Assembly: GCF_000372725.1 (NCBI RefSeq)
Contig: NW_005202428.1
Coordinates: forward strand, 1,659,610 to 1,723,609
Length of the DNA: 64,000 nucleotides
From: Emiliania huxleyi CCMP1516
Lineage: Eukaryota > Haptophyta > Isochrysidales > Noelaerhabdaceae
Reading direction: 5' to 3'
The notes under the pieces: model-generated
Database searches by the model: none
Seen by the model: only the letters and a program-made list of their open reading frames with translations
Told to the model about the DNA's origin: nothing
Made by a program: the position numbers and the translations under genes
Shown here: in pieces, positions 41,911 to 53,818 of the stretch
How positions within the stretch are numbered: position 1 is the first letter of the stretch
How the letters are laid out: every line of letters begins with the position of its first letter

Positions 41911-42918
41911 CTACCCGACACTAGAAGAGCGGCAAGAGTTGGGGCTGCGGCTACGGCTGCGGCTATGAGAGGGGCCGGGGTCGCGGGAGAGCCGCTGGGC
42001 CGCGTGGGCGCGCCTACACCGCTCTTGCTCCGCTCGCCACCTCTCGCAAACGTCCAAAGTCATAGCCATCACCTCCTCCGGCAAGTCCTTTTCGCCTATC
42101 TTGCCGTCCCTCCATGCCTGGTAGAGCTCGTCGTCATAGCCATATTGCATCACAGCCTGCTGCACTGCGTCGTGCACAACCCCTGCCACCCTATCCCGCG
42201 CCTCAGCGTCGGAAAATTCGAGCTCGGAGTCATACCCGGAAGCAGGCGCAGACGGCCGCGGCGATTTGGCAGGCGGCGAGGTGGGGGAGGGAGAGCGCGG
42301 CGGTGCGCGCTCGTGGCTCCCGCTGGTGCCAGAAGGGCCAGCGCCCAATGCGCTCAGCCTGTTCTTGTCCACCACCTTGGGAGAAGGGGGTGGGGGTCCA
42401 CCTCCCTTGGGTGCGGGCTTGCGGTGTTCCTGCTTCCGCTTGCCCGACTTTGGCGGGTTGCGGCCGAAGTTCTTCATGGTGAACCTGTCCGGCTTGCCGC
42501 CCTTCCCGACCCTCGTCCACCCCTCGGGCGACTCGTTGGGCCGGGGTTGCTGCGCCTGTTGGTGCTGCGAGTGTGCCTGCGATGCTGCGGCCGGAGCGGC
42601 AGCGGCGGCAGGCGGTGCCACGGGCGGTGCGGCGAAAGTGGCGGTAGGCTGAGGCTGCGCAGCGTCCTGCGCGGCCCGCTGCCTGGCCTCATCCTCCCGC
42701 CTCTTCTCAGACTTGGCCTGGATGATGTACTGATACCCAAGCGGCACCGGGTTGATGCTGACGGAGTGCCAACCGTACCTCTCCATGCGCTCCGCGAGAC
42801 AATCAATCATCGCGTGGTCGCGTGGCGACACCTTCTGGCCGAGGACGCGCTCGACCATCCGGATCTGACGCACGTGGAACGGCTCCAGGCCCGGCATGGA
42901 AGCCTCGGAGTCGGACAT
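41911..42918 (-). CDS. Disordered unknown protein with SR-rich tail, single exon
   Basis: 335 aa from ATG 42918 (MSDSEASMPGLEPFHVRQIR) to the stop at 41911. A short ordered N-terminus (RMVERVLGQKVSPRDHAMID, ERYGWHSVSINPVPLGYQYI) is followed by a long Ala/Pro/Gln linker. Next come ESPEGWTRVGKGGKPDRFTM, a basic Pro/Ser region, an acidic helical stretch (ELEFSDAEARDRVAGVVHDA, YDDELYQAWRDGKIG) and a Ser/Arg end (SHSRSRSRSPNS). The SR tail and the 'GWTRVGKGGK' phrase suggest RNA or chromatin contact. Similar phrases also occur in ORF1 proteins of retroposons, so a transposon origin is possible. No family is assigned. Confidence 0.6.
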   Translation of the reverse strand: MSDSEASMPGLEPFHVRQIRMVERVLGQKVSPRDHAMIDCLAERMERYGWHSVSINPVPLGYQYIIQAKSEKRREDEARQRAAQDAAQPQPTATFAAPPVAPPAAAAAPAAASQAHSQHQQAQQPRPNESPEGWTRVGKGGKPDRFTMKNFGRNPPKSGKRKQEHRKPAPKGGGPPPPSPKVVDKNRLSALGAGPSGTSGSHERAPPRSPSPTSPPAKSPRPSAPASGYDSELEFSDAEARDRVAGVVHDAVQQAVMQYGYDDELYQAWRDGKIGEKDLPEEVMAMTLDVCERWRAEQERCRRAHAAQRLSRDPGPSHSRSRSRSPNSCRSSSVG

Positions 42919-43975
42919 GGCCCCGTTTCGCCGTTTTCAAAGAGGTCGTGCAAAATCGTATTGTCTATTTGATGACTAGTTGCAATTACGGGTGCTGTCA
43001 TAATGACCACTTTTGATGTTTTTTTGTCCGTGTTGCTCCCAGCGCCCTCGCCCGCGCTCCCTGAGGCCATGGCTGGTGCTACTAGTATGGGGGGCTACCT
43101 GGCTACCGCGAGAGCGACCCAACTCGCCGACATCGTCCGATGATGGTGCCTCAAAGTCAGCCTCCGGAGGCTATCGTTGCGTCGAGCCGGCGGTGGCCGT
43201 GACATGTGGTTCCACCACCCCTCGCAGGCTTTGCCTCTGACCGCCACCGTTCCCAGGCTGCCTAATGGGATGGAAAGGAAGGCTCGGCGAGCGTATAGAA
43301 GCGTGCTCGACCTCGTCGTGGCAGCCTGCACGGCAGCGCTGGCAGGCGCGATGAGCGTCGTGCCACCTGACCCGAGACGGGTCGCAGGCGTCGTACCGAG
43401 CGCGTCGAGACCGTGTCCTGATGTGATCTGCACGGGTAAATCACGTCGGGGTCAAAGGAGCGACGTGCGACCGGTCAGAGGTTGATCTCCGATCTCAGCG
43501 ACGTCGAGTCGCCTTCGGTGGCGACAGCTAGGATGCATCTCCTCCGTCGTTTTTCGCGCGATGGCCCTGAGAAGCTGGCGGTGCACGCAGGCGGACCTTC
43601 CTGGAAATAGAGGCGACAACCTGGAGCGGCAGCGTGGTTTCTCATCGTGCTGACACGTTATTTACTCTCTAGACTCTACCTACCTCTACTTGTACCAGGC
43701 ACTGCGGCTCGCTAACGTATGCACATATCCACATGCAGCGAGAGAGGGGAGGCTATACACATTTCACATACAACGACCCAGTTGCGTCAGGAAACTAGCG
43801 ATGGATCAGACATCCCAAGCAAGCCATGTCCATGTGTAACTTTACGCGCATCCGCAGCATTGCCAGTGCGCGAGAGCCGAGGCTAGGAGCGCCGCTGTGC
43901 GCCGCCTCCTTGCCCCGACTCTAGCTGCGCGCGGCCGGCGGCCCTTGTCGACCCCGCTGTCCAGATAATCGCTCG
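42919..43975. other. Intergenic
   Basis: Short open frames only (for example 43177-43485), without recognisable domains. I see no clear repeat. Confidence 0.45.
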
Positions 43976-45179
43976 TCAGCGGCGCTTCTTCGCGCTGCTG
44001 CCCACCCTTGTGGCGCCAGGCTGCGCCGCGCCCTTCGCCTTGCCTGGCGCCGAACCACCTCGCTCGCCACGCTCGCGCAGGATGCGCGCCTGCTTCTGCT
44101 CGAGCGTCTCGCTCTTGGCCGTCTCCGGCTTCCGCCCGCGCTTCGTCCATGCTTCCACACTGAGCCAGCAAGTCATGCCAAGAAGCGCGCGGAGGCACCA
44201 CTTGGTCAGGTCGTTGAACTGCAGCAGCAGCGGCCGCACCTCGGTCGCGTAGACGCGGTGGTCGTGGTTGCGGTTCACTTCAAACTCTGTTGTCGCGCTG
44301 TAGAAGCTCTCGTCCAGCTGGTACGCCTCGAGCACCAAGCTCAGCCTCGAGCGCTCGCCCCCGCCGCCGCCGCCGCCGTGCCCGCTCCCGCCGCCGCCCT
44401 CGCCGCCGCCCCCGCCGCCGCCTTCGCGCAGCCGCCAGCTGTCGACGAGGTGGTACGAGTCGCCTCGGAAGACGGCCAGCATGCCCTCCTCGGGAGAGAC
44501 GCTCCCCTCCGGGGCGGCAAGCTCTGCCGCCGACTCGGGCTTGTTGGAGTACGACCAGAGCTTGAGTTGGCCGCCCTCCATCCCGTCCGGCACCGTGACG
44601 TAGAGGACAGAGACGGAGTGCGCGAGGAAGAGGCGTACCTTTGGGGGGAGCGGCGTGTCAGAGGCCAGCGCCTGGGGTTCCCCTGGGCGCTGCGAGGCGG
44701 GGCCGCGCCGAGTCGATCCCGACAGTGTTGTCCACGTGGAGGCCCACCGCAGGGTCGCGGGCCTCGTCGGCACTGCCGCCCGCAGGGACGACGAGCGCGT
44801 TGAGGACAAAGGCGTTGGCCGCGGGGTCGCGGAAAGTCTCGAAGAACGGCGAGAGGAAGGAGTACGTGCCGTTCATAAAGTCAGGGTCGCGGAGCTTCGC
44901 GGCGCCTTGCGTGTTGAATTTCAACACAAATCCGCGGGTGTTGGCGAAGCCCCGGCCGAGGTATTGCCCCTCCAGCGACGGCAGCGCGGCCTCGAGGTGG
45001 CTCCTGAGGCTGCTCAGCTGGTGCTCGCTCATCGCATGCTTCTTCAGCGTCACCAACTCCTGCGCCGGCGTAACGGACCGCACGGCGACGCCGGTCATGT
45101 GCTTGCTGTACTGGCGGCCGCCAAAGATGAGGCAGACGGCGAGTATGGGCCACTTGTCCTTGACGAATGCCAGGAGCAT
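43976..45179 (-). CDS. Membrane-anchored 2-oxoglutarate/Fe(II) oxygenase, prolyl-4-hydroxylase-like
   Basis: ATG 45179 (MLLAFVKDKWPILAVCLIFG) begins with a single membrane segment, so it is a type II membrane protein, probably in ER or Golgi. The lumenal domain shows VGLHVDNT (the HxD iron ligands), LFLAHSVSVLYVTVPDGMEG, GQLKLWS, LAVFRGDSYHLVDSWR (distal His) and RLSLVLEAYQL (candidate 2OG-binding Arg). One intron separates the HxD exon from the rest (about 44638-44739; DNT|VRLFLA). A Gly/His-rich insert (44345-44425) lies inside the fold. The C-terminus is basic (KPETAKSETLEQKQARILRE). It may hydroxylate proline in secreted proteins such as the proline-rich glycoprotein encoded next door; this is inference. 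Confidence 0.75.
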
Positions 45180-45553
45180 GGCCCAGAAGGGAAGTCGGCG
45201 CGAACTCACCACCGAGTCCGCCGCGTGGTTTGGGCCGTCGGAGCCAGTTCAGCAGGAGCTTGTGGTGGCGGGCACTAACCTCCGGTGGTTGCGCCGCGTG
45301 GTTTGGGCCGTCGGAGCCAGAGAGAACCGCGTTTTTCTTTTTTCGCCGGCTCCAGTAGCTTCGATCGACACCTCTGGTCGTCCTGGACCGCCTCGCTAAC
45401 GCTCAATAGTCTAGCGAAGGCCTGATGTCCAGTTCCGCCGTCCTGAGCCTCCATCCACCCATCACCGCGCTTAGCAACCCCCGTCAGCAGTCCGCCCGCC
45501 TCTGGGTAGGTATGTCGGTACACGCAACACGGTACTCGAGTACTCGAGTCGTG

Positions 45554-45628
<75 letters not shown>

Positions 45629-45802
45629 TACAGAGAGAGAGAGAGAGAGAAGGAAAACCTGTGTGTTAATGGACCAGATGTTATCATCATAACTTTGGGG
45701 TGGTCCGTCCGTCCGCTAATTGAAAACAAATTGAAACGTTTGGATGGGGATTCCTTACCGGACGGACCACCGACCCAGAGGCCGGAGTCGGCGGCGGGAT
45801 CG
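45180..45802. other. Divergent intergenic region with direct repeat and (GA)n
   Basis: Shared upstream region of the oxygenase gene (-) and the giant glycoprotein gene (+). A 28-bp direct repeat (GCCGCGTGGTTTGGGCCGTC core) occurs at about 45218 and 45294, and a (GA)n tract lies at 45558-45650. GAGA tracts can act as regulatory elements in plants and animals; the role here is unknown. Confidence 0.55.
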
Positions 45803-48800
45803 ATGGCTACTTTCGTTATCGCGCTGCTCGCCGGACTCTCAAACGCCGCCGCCGCCGCCTCCTCCTCCTCCTCCTCCTCCTCCTCCTCCTCCTCCTCTTC
45901 CTCCTCTTCCTCCTCCTCCTCCGCCGCCGCCGCCGCCTCCTCCGCCTCCTCCTCCTCCTCCTCCTCCTCCGCCTCCTCCGCCTCCTCCTCTTCCTCCTCC
46001 TCCTCCGCCGCCGCCTCCTCCGCCTCCTCCGCCTCCTCCTCCTCCTCCTCCTCCTCCTCCTCCTCGTCTGCTGCCTCCTCGTCCGCTGGCTCACAGCTGA
46101 TGCCGCACCCCCCTCTGTCTTCGCCGCCCCCCCCATCGCCCCCGCCGCTGGATCCGTGCTCCGATCCGGCCGGTTTTCAGCCCACATGCGAGCAGGCCCA
46201 CGGGTTTGGGCTCTGCAAGGAAGATCACAAACACACAACCAACGTTGTGGACTTGCGCGACGTGATCAAGGACGTGCAGGCGCTCTGCCCAGAGACTTGC
46301 CTCAGCGACGTCGACATGTCTACACACGCAGTGCCGCTTGGACTTCGTGACTACGCGCAAGCTCTGTCAGGACGGGCGCGCGACTTGATTTGCGACCTCT
46401 GCGAGGGCAAACCAGAGCTGCCCTGCTGCCACAACCACCCACACCGGCGTGGCCTCAACCAAGGACATGGACGAGCCCTCACCACGATCTGCGTCGAACA
46501 ACTGTATGGCTTAGACTTCAGAGGCTTTGCGGGGCCAGATCCATGCTTGCAAGCCAACGTGGAGAAGGACCCGCACCTCCACCTTGCTCATGGCGGCCGC
46601 GCCGACTTCCGCGGGCGCGATGGCAGGTACTACTGCTTCCTCTCGGCGCCGCGCCTGGCCATCAACGTTAGGACAGAGGACGCCACCTTCCGGCTGCACA
46701 ACCTCTACGACAAGGGTGGCACTCTGGTCGTGGAAGGGTCGTTCATCACCGAGGCGTGCCTGGCCTGCTGTGATCCCACAAACCACCGAAACCGTTCCCA
46801 GCCCGCCCTTTCCTTCCCCGGTTGTAGATCCATTTTGCGGCCCGAGTCGGCGGACGGAAGAACAAGCTCTGCCTCGCCTCCTTCTGGGCGAGCGAGTTCA
46901 AGTGCGAGATGTGCCAGAGGGCCGGCTGCAACGCGTGTCTCCTGACGCGTCCATGATCTGTCCCGTAGCGAGTACAACACGGGCTTCAACATGATCAACG
47001 GCTCCTGCGGCGGTGGCCCCTTCTTCCTCGGCACCGGCGCCTCCAAGCGGTGCGAGGAGATGCTCATCGCCGTCCGCTTCTCGAGCGCCGAGTTCACCAC
47101 TGGCGGTTGGACCGCCGTCGTGCGCGGAAACTGGGTGTACAACCGCATCTCCGGCCCGGCCCACCGCCTCGACGTCTCGCTCCGCGCCCGGGGCGGCGTT
47201 GCGGCGCGGCACCTCCCGCATGGGATCATCGGGCAGTCTTTTGCGTCGGCCGAGCCGCGCCAGGGCCGCGTCGATGAGTACCCAGATTCGGGCACCTTTC
47301 GGACATCGGCGATGGCGGAAGGCGCTATCGAGGGTGAGGCTGCCATGTACGAGGTGGCGGCCCCGCACGCGACGAAGTTTGCCTTCTCGCGCTTTGACGG
47401 CGCCGAGGCGGCACTCCCTACCGGCGCCAGCTCCGACGACGTCTCTGCCTCCATCTCGGGCGAAGTGGAGGCGCGCCACGCATCGCCTGCACGGCGCCTC
47501 TCCGAGTCGTTCCCGCCGTGCGCGCCTCCGTCGCCGCCCTCTCCGCCGCCCTACCCGCCCTACCCGCCTGATAAGGCGCCCAGGCCGCCACCTCACACGC
47601 CCGACTCGGACGGCGACAACATCCCCGACGCCGAGGAGGGCACGGCCGACAGCGACAGCGACGGCCTCCCCGACTGGACCGACCCCGACTCGGACGGCGA
47701 CAACATCCCCGACGCCGAGGAGGGCACGGCCGACAGCGACAGCGACGGCAACCCCGACCGAATCGACCCCGACTCGGACGGCGACAGCATCCCCGACGCC
47801 GAGGAGGGCACGGCCGACAGCGACAGCGACGGCCTCCCCGATTCCACGGACCCCGACTCGGACGGCGACAGCATCCCCGACGCCGAGGAGGGCACGGCCG
47901 ACAGCGACAGCGACGGCCTCCCCGACTCGACGGACCCCGACTCGGACAGCGACAGCATCCCCGACGCCGAGGAGGGCACGGCAGACAGCGACAGCGACGG
48001 CCTCCCCGACTCGACGGACCCCGACTCGGACGGCGACAGCATCCCCGACGCCGAGGAGGGCACGGCCGACAGCGACAGTAACGGCCTCCCGGACTACCTC
48101 GACCCTGCGCCGCACCCTCCAGGCAAGGCACCCACGCCGCCGCCGTCGCCGCCACCCTATCCGCCCGGCGACGCGCCCACTCCACCGCCGTCGCCGCCAC
48201 CCTATCCGCCTGGGAGGGCGCCGGCGCCGCCGCCATTCACTTGCGCCGCGCCGCTCGTGGAAAGTGAATGTGCAACCGAGTCGAGCAGCGCGGAGAACAT
48301 CTGCACCTGCACGGGGATGGTGCGGCTGGGGACGCCCCACGACACCTCGGGGATGGCCGCCTGGACGGACTGGTTCATCGTGCAGGGGTCCATCGTGTGC
48401 GACGCTTCGAATCCGCCCTTTGTCGACCCGGCGCCTTACTATCCAAAGGCGTGCGTGTGTTGCCCCTTCCTCCCGCCGCCGCCCTTCCCGCCCGGCGCGG
48501 CTCCCTCTCCGTCGCCACCGTCGCCTCCTCCCAGGCTGCCGCCGGGGCCACCCCCGTCGCCGCCTCCATCACCCGATCCGCCTCCAATGCCGCCGCCATA
48601 CCCTCCGGGCGCCGCGCCGGTGCCGCCACCGCCGTCGGTCCCGCCGCCGCCTCCCTTTTTCCCGAACAAGGCACCGAAGCCGCCGCCCGCATCCCCTTAT
48701 GCGGACACTCAGCTCACTCGGTGTGGCGCGACGGTGAGCCACGCGTCGACCGAGGTCGGCACGTGGGGGATCTCAGGACCTGACGGGATTCCTCTCTACG

Positions 48801-51800
48801 CCACAAACTGCATCAATGGCGTGGTGGATACGACGGGTGCAGGGCTCGTGGTGCGACAAAGCGCCGCAGATGCGCTCGGCGAGTTTACCCTTCCCCGACT
48901 CAACACGACTGGTCTGTAGGGCACGTTCGGAATCCGTTATTGGCCAACCGAGACGACCAAGGATGGCTACTGCGCCTCACAGGTCCAGGACGACCCCTGG
49001 CTAATGATCGACATGTGAAAGCCCCGCTGCTACACTTGCACGGCTCCTCGCCTGCGCTTATCCCCGCCTCACCCCCTCCTCTTTGCAGGTGTGGCTGCCC
49101 GCACGCAGAGCCCTCTTGCCCGGACGTGAGCGTCGCGCATGTAGTCGTCTACAACGTGGCGGGAGCTCAACCTGCCGACTATAAGTACATGGAACGTCTT
49201 GGGACGTTCGAGGTGTACGTGAGTGCGACGCCCGCGCCCGAGGCCTTGTACTCGTCCGACCCGAGCCGCACGGTCGGGCACTGGTGCGGCCGCTACCACG
49301 CCCCCAACGAGGCGGGGCCGTTTGATGTCGAGTGCGACGGCTGCGCACGCCCTCTCAGCGCTTGGCGTCTGCACCGGCCCACACCTGCCCGGCACCTACG
49401 CGTAGGTGCACGGGCGTCGGAAACACCGTCGGGCGGTACGTCATCATCAAGCTGCCCGGCCCGAACCGCCAGATTGTGCTGCGCGAAGTCACAATCTCCG
49501 GCCACTACCCTCCACCCCCGCCGTCACCCCCGCCGGTAGTGCCCTTCGTCTACTACCCTCGCACGGAGGTGTCGGGCGCTGGGAGGGCGCCGTCCCAGTG
49601 TGTCAAGTATGCCGACCCAGACGGGCCCGATGCGTACAATGTCTGCAAGCGGAACCACATCTTCCAGTACAAGGGGGACAGCGTGTCCTACCAGCAAACA
49701 AGCGCGGCAGGCGCCGCCTACGCATCGAACCTGGCGACATGGCCGGGCGCGCGGAACCCGGGCAAGAAGCTGTGCTCCCGCCACTCGCAAGCGAACAACA
49801 ACCTCTACGGGGTGCGCGCCGCCAGAAGGCACCCCTCTCTCATCTTCCTCTCGACGCGACGCCTTTCCGCTCGCCAGGTGGGCTACGCTTACTACGGTTG
49901 CCGCGACTCCGGGTACAACTGTGCCGTGGGTGGCGATCTGGCCGGCGGTAGGGTGCTGCCGGTGGAGTGCCCTCCCCTTTGCGACTGCGTCACGTACGAC
50001 TGCACGGGCCCGTACGGCGCCTGCGGCACGGAGGAGGTCTACCGCCTCACGCCCGAGTACGAGTACCTCTCCTCGCAGCGCCGCCTCTGTCCCGCCGGGC
50101 TGAACAGCTGGGAGTGCATCGGCGCTTCTGTTCGGTGCGACGCGCCTGGACGAGGCAACTTCATTTCGGGCTGCGCCGCCAGGTGCACGCCTTGCCCGCC
50201 ATCCCCGCCTCCGGCGCCGCCGGCCCCGCCGCCGGCCCCACCGAAGGTGCCACCGTCCCCACCGCCGGATTACACCGTCGCACCCGGTTGCATGAACGTG
50301 TTTTCATATTCGTGGTGCGCCACCCCCGACAATCCGTTCTCTCCCTCCACGAACTGGGGGAACCCTACTATGTCGGGTACGACGGCCTCGGGAGCCACGT
50401 CAACCGACAGCTGCTGCAGCACCAGCAACAATATCGGCGACTGCTGCGCCGGCGGTTGGCGCGCTAGGGATCTCTCCACCTGCCCCTGCTCCTGTTGGAG
50501 CTGCCCGTATGGTGTGGAGAGGGTGTGCGGCAACAACGTGTGCTGGAGAGAGAGGTGCCGCGACCCGCCCCCGCCGAGCCCGCCGCCCAGTCCTGGCCCC
50601 TTGCGCCCGCCCCCACCCCTCCCACCGCCTCCGTCTCCACCGCCGGCGCCGCCCAGCCCCCCCCGCGTGCCACCGAGCCTCCCGCCATTTAGCCCGCCGT
50701 CAGCACCTCCCCCTCCCTCTCCGCCGCCGCCGCCGCCGCCGTCGCCGCCGCCGTCCCCATCGCCGCCGCCGCCAGCGCCCCCGCCGTCCCCACCGCCTCC
50801 GCCACATCCGCCGCTCCTTCCAGAGTTTGGTTTTGTGAAGCGCTGCGGCGCCACGATGAGCTCAGAGGGCACCTACGCGGGCCATCCGCTCCCCGCGGCC
50901 CACTGCATCGACGACGCCCACACCAGCGTCGAGCCATTCATCAATGATACGCACCTCGCCGCGAGCCTGTGCGCGACGCAGACCGAGGGTGAGCCATGGC
51001 TTCAGATAGACCTCTGCCGCAGCCGAAACATCGAGCGCGTGCTTATCTACAACGCGGGCGCCAACCGGCCGACGCGGGTGGCGGGACAAGTGATGGGCTA
51101 TCTCGGCTCCTTTGAGCTGTACCTGTCGGACATATCCGACGGCTGGTGGAACTACCCGACGCCGTGCGCGACATACACGGCGCCGGCCGAGCCGGGGCCC
51201 TTCGAAGTTACCTGTGTCGGCACCGGCCGCTACCTCGTTCTGCGCCTGCCAGGGCCAAAGCGGCAGATCGTCCTGCGCGAGGTGCAGCTCTACGACCCTC
51301 TGCCGCCGCCAAGCCCGCCGCCGCCCTTCCCTCCGTCACCGCCGCCCGTCGCGCCGCACTGTGAGTTTGTGACCTTTGCGAATGCCGGCATGAACAATGC
51401 TTGCGCCGGGGTGTACCACTGGGACCCCTTCGGGCAGGCGTCCGGCGCGCCCAACTGGGGCGTGTACCGTAAATGGGATCGTCAGCTGTGCCAGATTGGC
51501 AGCGGCAACTCTTGGAGATGCATGTGGTCTAATTACCCATGCTCCTCTGCTGGAGAGGGAGAAGGGAGCGTTCAATGCGTGCCCGCCCCGCCGTCTCCGC
51601 CGCCAGAGCTGCCGAGCCCGCCGCCGCCGCCTCTTCCGCCCTGCTCCGACCTGCCGATGGTAGAAAACCCCAATGGACATGTCGTAGACAATTGGTGCGA
51701 CACAGCCGACTGTTGCACCTACCGCTCTGGCTGCCAGAGCTGCTGCAATCATGGCTACCGAAACGATGACTGCTGTCCGTGCGCCAAGTACACGTGCGAG

Positions 51801-53348
51801 TTTACGACGTCGACGGCACCTGCACACTCGTCGAGGTGCACCGCGCCGCCGCCGTGGCCATCGCCACCGCCTCCGCCCAGCCCACCCTCGCCACCCAGCA
51901 CGCCACCACCCAGCTCGCCGCCACCTCCGTTGCCGCCTCCGCCGCCGCCACCGAGCCCACCATCAGCGCCTCCGCCACCCTCGCCGCCGCCGTACCCGCC
52001 GACGCAGGCGCCCACTCCGCCGCCGCCGCTCCCGCCACAGTGGCCGCCGTTCCCGCCGGCCTGCAGCTACAACCCACAGACAGCGCTGGACCGCGTCGGC
52101 GCGACCATGAGCTCCACGTTTTACACGTTCTATCCTTCGAACCTGATCAACGGCGTCACGAGTACCTCCTGTCCGTCCGCCTACGCATCAAGTTGCCCAG
52201 GGGCCACGGGTTCGTGGACCTCGGAATTGTCGGAGACAGACCCGTTTGCTCAACTCGACCTCGGCGCGCCGAGCGACATCGGTTCCATCGTATTCGATGC
52301 CAGTTCGACTTTTGGCACCCACGCCACAGTCACAGGACCTTACGAGGTCTGGCTCAGTGACACGGCCACGCCCTCTGGCTCCCGCTGCAACCATGGCGAC
52401 TTTCCGTCATCGGGAACTTCCCTCACAATCGACTGTGTGGGGACTGCGCAGTACGTCACCTTCATTCTGCCCGGAGCGAGCCGCAGGTTCCAGGCGCAGG
52501 AGCTCACGGTGTACTCATGCTCGTCTTACCCGTCTCCGCCGCAGCCGCCGCACGCACCGCCGTCGACACCGCCCCCGTGGCCCGTGTGGCCGCCGCGCCC
52601 ATCGCCGCCGCCCCCGCCGCCGTCGCCACCGCCACCGCCGTCGCCACCAAGCCCACCGGCGCAGCCTCCGCCGCCGTCCCCATCGCCCACGCCGCCACAG
52701 CCACCCGCGATACCTCCGCCGGCGACTCGAGGTGAGGGCCTCGCTTGCAAGTACGCCGAGTCGAATTTTGACGGCGGGAATCATCAATGTGGTGGGACCT
52801 ACGTACTGAACGGCCGTGGCCAGTATGACAAGCTTTGTTGTGGGAGCGCCAGATGCCTCTGCCCTGCGGGCGATACAGGTGACGCGGACCACCCGATGGG
52901 CCTTTGGAGGTGCATCATGCGCAGTTGCAGCGACTGGTCAGGTAGCGTCGACAACTGTATTGAGGACACAGGTAGCGACGGCTTTGGATATGTGACCTGC
53001 TTGCCGTCGCCCGCCCCCCCCCCTCCGGGCCCGCTGGATCCGCCCGCCCCTCCGCCGCAGCCCCCTCGTCCACCGCCCCCCACGCTCCCGCCAGCGACTC
53101 CGCCGCCACCTTGCACGGACATTGACGGGGGCCTGACCAGTTGGTGCACAACCGATTCGAGCGCGCCCGACTTCGCTGGTAACCACGGGAGCGACTGCTG
53201 CCAGCGAGCTGGAGGCTGCTCGGGCTGCTGCAACGACGGCTTCCTCAATCCAAGCTGCTGCCCTTGCGCCAAATACCAGTGCGAGTTTGGCATTGAGATT
53301 TTCAGTTCCGGCGGCTACTCGTACGAGCGGTGCGCGGCGGGCCCTTGA
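45803..53348 (+). CDS. Giant secreted proline-rich (pherophorin/HRGP-like) glycoprotein with TSP3-like and F5/8C-like repeats
   Basis: Seven exons (45803-46753, 46828-46934, 46969-48847, 48920-49014, 49089-49331, 49406-49811, 49878-53348) join in frame into 2,383 aa. A signal peptide (MATFVIALLAGLSNAAAAAS) is followed by a Ser/Ala tract from TCC repeats. Next is a vWD-like Cys-rich region (DPHLHLAHGGRADFRGRDGR, CFLSAPRLAINVRTEDATF), then six 28-residue Asp-rich units (DSDGDSIPDAEEGT, 47602-48105) resembling thrombospondin type-3 Ca2+ repeats. Three F5/8C-like modules follow (CGATVSHASTEVG, CGATMSSEGTYAG and VGATMSSTFYTF starts; VIIKLPGPNRQIVLREV, LVLRLPGPKRQIVLREV and VTFILPGASRRFQAQEL ends). 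Several Cys-rich modules end CCPCAKY.CEF. PPSPPP linkers, likely O-glycosylated hydroxyproline, separate the modules. It probably belongs to the cell coat or extracellular matrix. Confidence 0.85.
47602..48105 (+). repeat. Six tandem 84-bp units encoding Asp-rich repeats
   Basis: Each unit encodes DSDGD(S/N)IPDAEEGT, then ADSDSDG(L/N)PD and (S)TDP. Units 3 and 4 are almost identical and the first, second and last differ most, a pattern of unequal crossover. The D-x-D-x-D-G-x-x-D layout fits thrombospondin type-3 Ca2+ binding. Confidence 0.9.
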
Positions 53349-53818
53349 AAGGTCGCGGCATCCAGTCGTCGTGCTGCCTGTCTACACATATCGCGCAGTC
53401 TCTCCACCGGAACCCGGCTCCGCGCCTTGATTCTGTCAGGCGGCTCTCCAGCGCGCAGCGGCGCTCTCCCGCGCGGCGTGCGCGAGAGTAGAGAGGGCGG
53501 GGGCGTGGTGCGCGTACTTACCTAGGTAGTTTCCCTCGCTAGGATCTGCTGCTGACTCTCTCTCTTCCTTCTCGCTCTTTGTGAGGAGAGAAACTTCCAT
53601 AAATATTTTGTTTAAGTTTGATGACATGGCGAGTGGACGATCGAATATGACGGCCGGTCTGCTTAAAAGAGGCTGCTGACTGGGCAAGGGGCAAGCGGCC
53701 GCGAGGCGCGCACAATCGTACGCGCGGGGGGCGCAGAGAGATGTGCAGGTGAAGAGCCGAACTCTCGTTCACTCCCTCAGCCACAAACATGGATGGGGCG
53801 GAGGAGCAAACGGAAGGG
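53349..53818. other. Intergenic, convergent 3' ends
   Basis: 3' flanks of the glycoprotein and MFS genes. No gene is supported. Confidence 0.45.

Noticed and set aside
41911-42918. Calling the disordered SR-tailed protein a retroposon ORF1
   Set aside because: Only one short phrase (GWTRVGKGGK) is suggestive; no adjacent reverse transcriptase or tail is present.
46091-48236. Long open frames antisense to the proline-rich and Asp-rich repeats
   Set aside because: They are mirror frames of GC-rich repeats with no domain character; the plus strand has a frame-consistent seven-exon gene.
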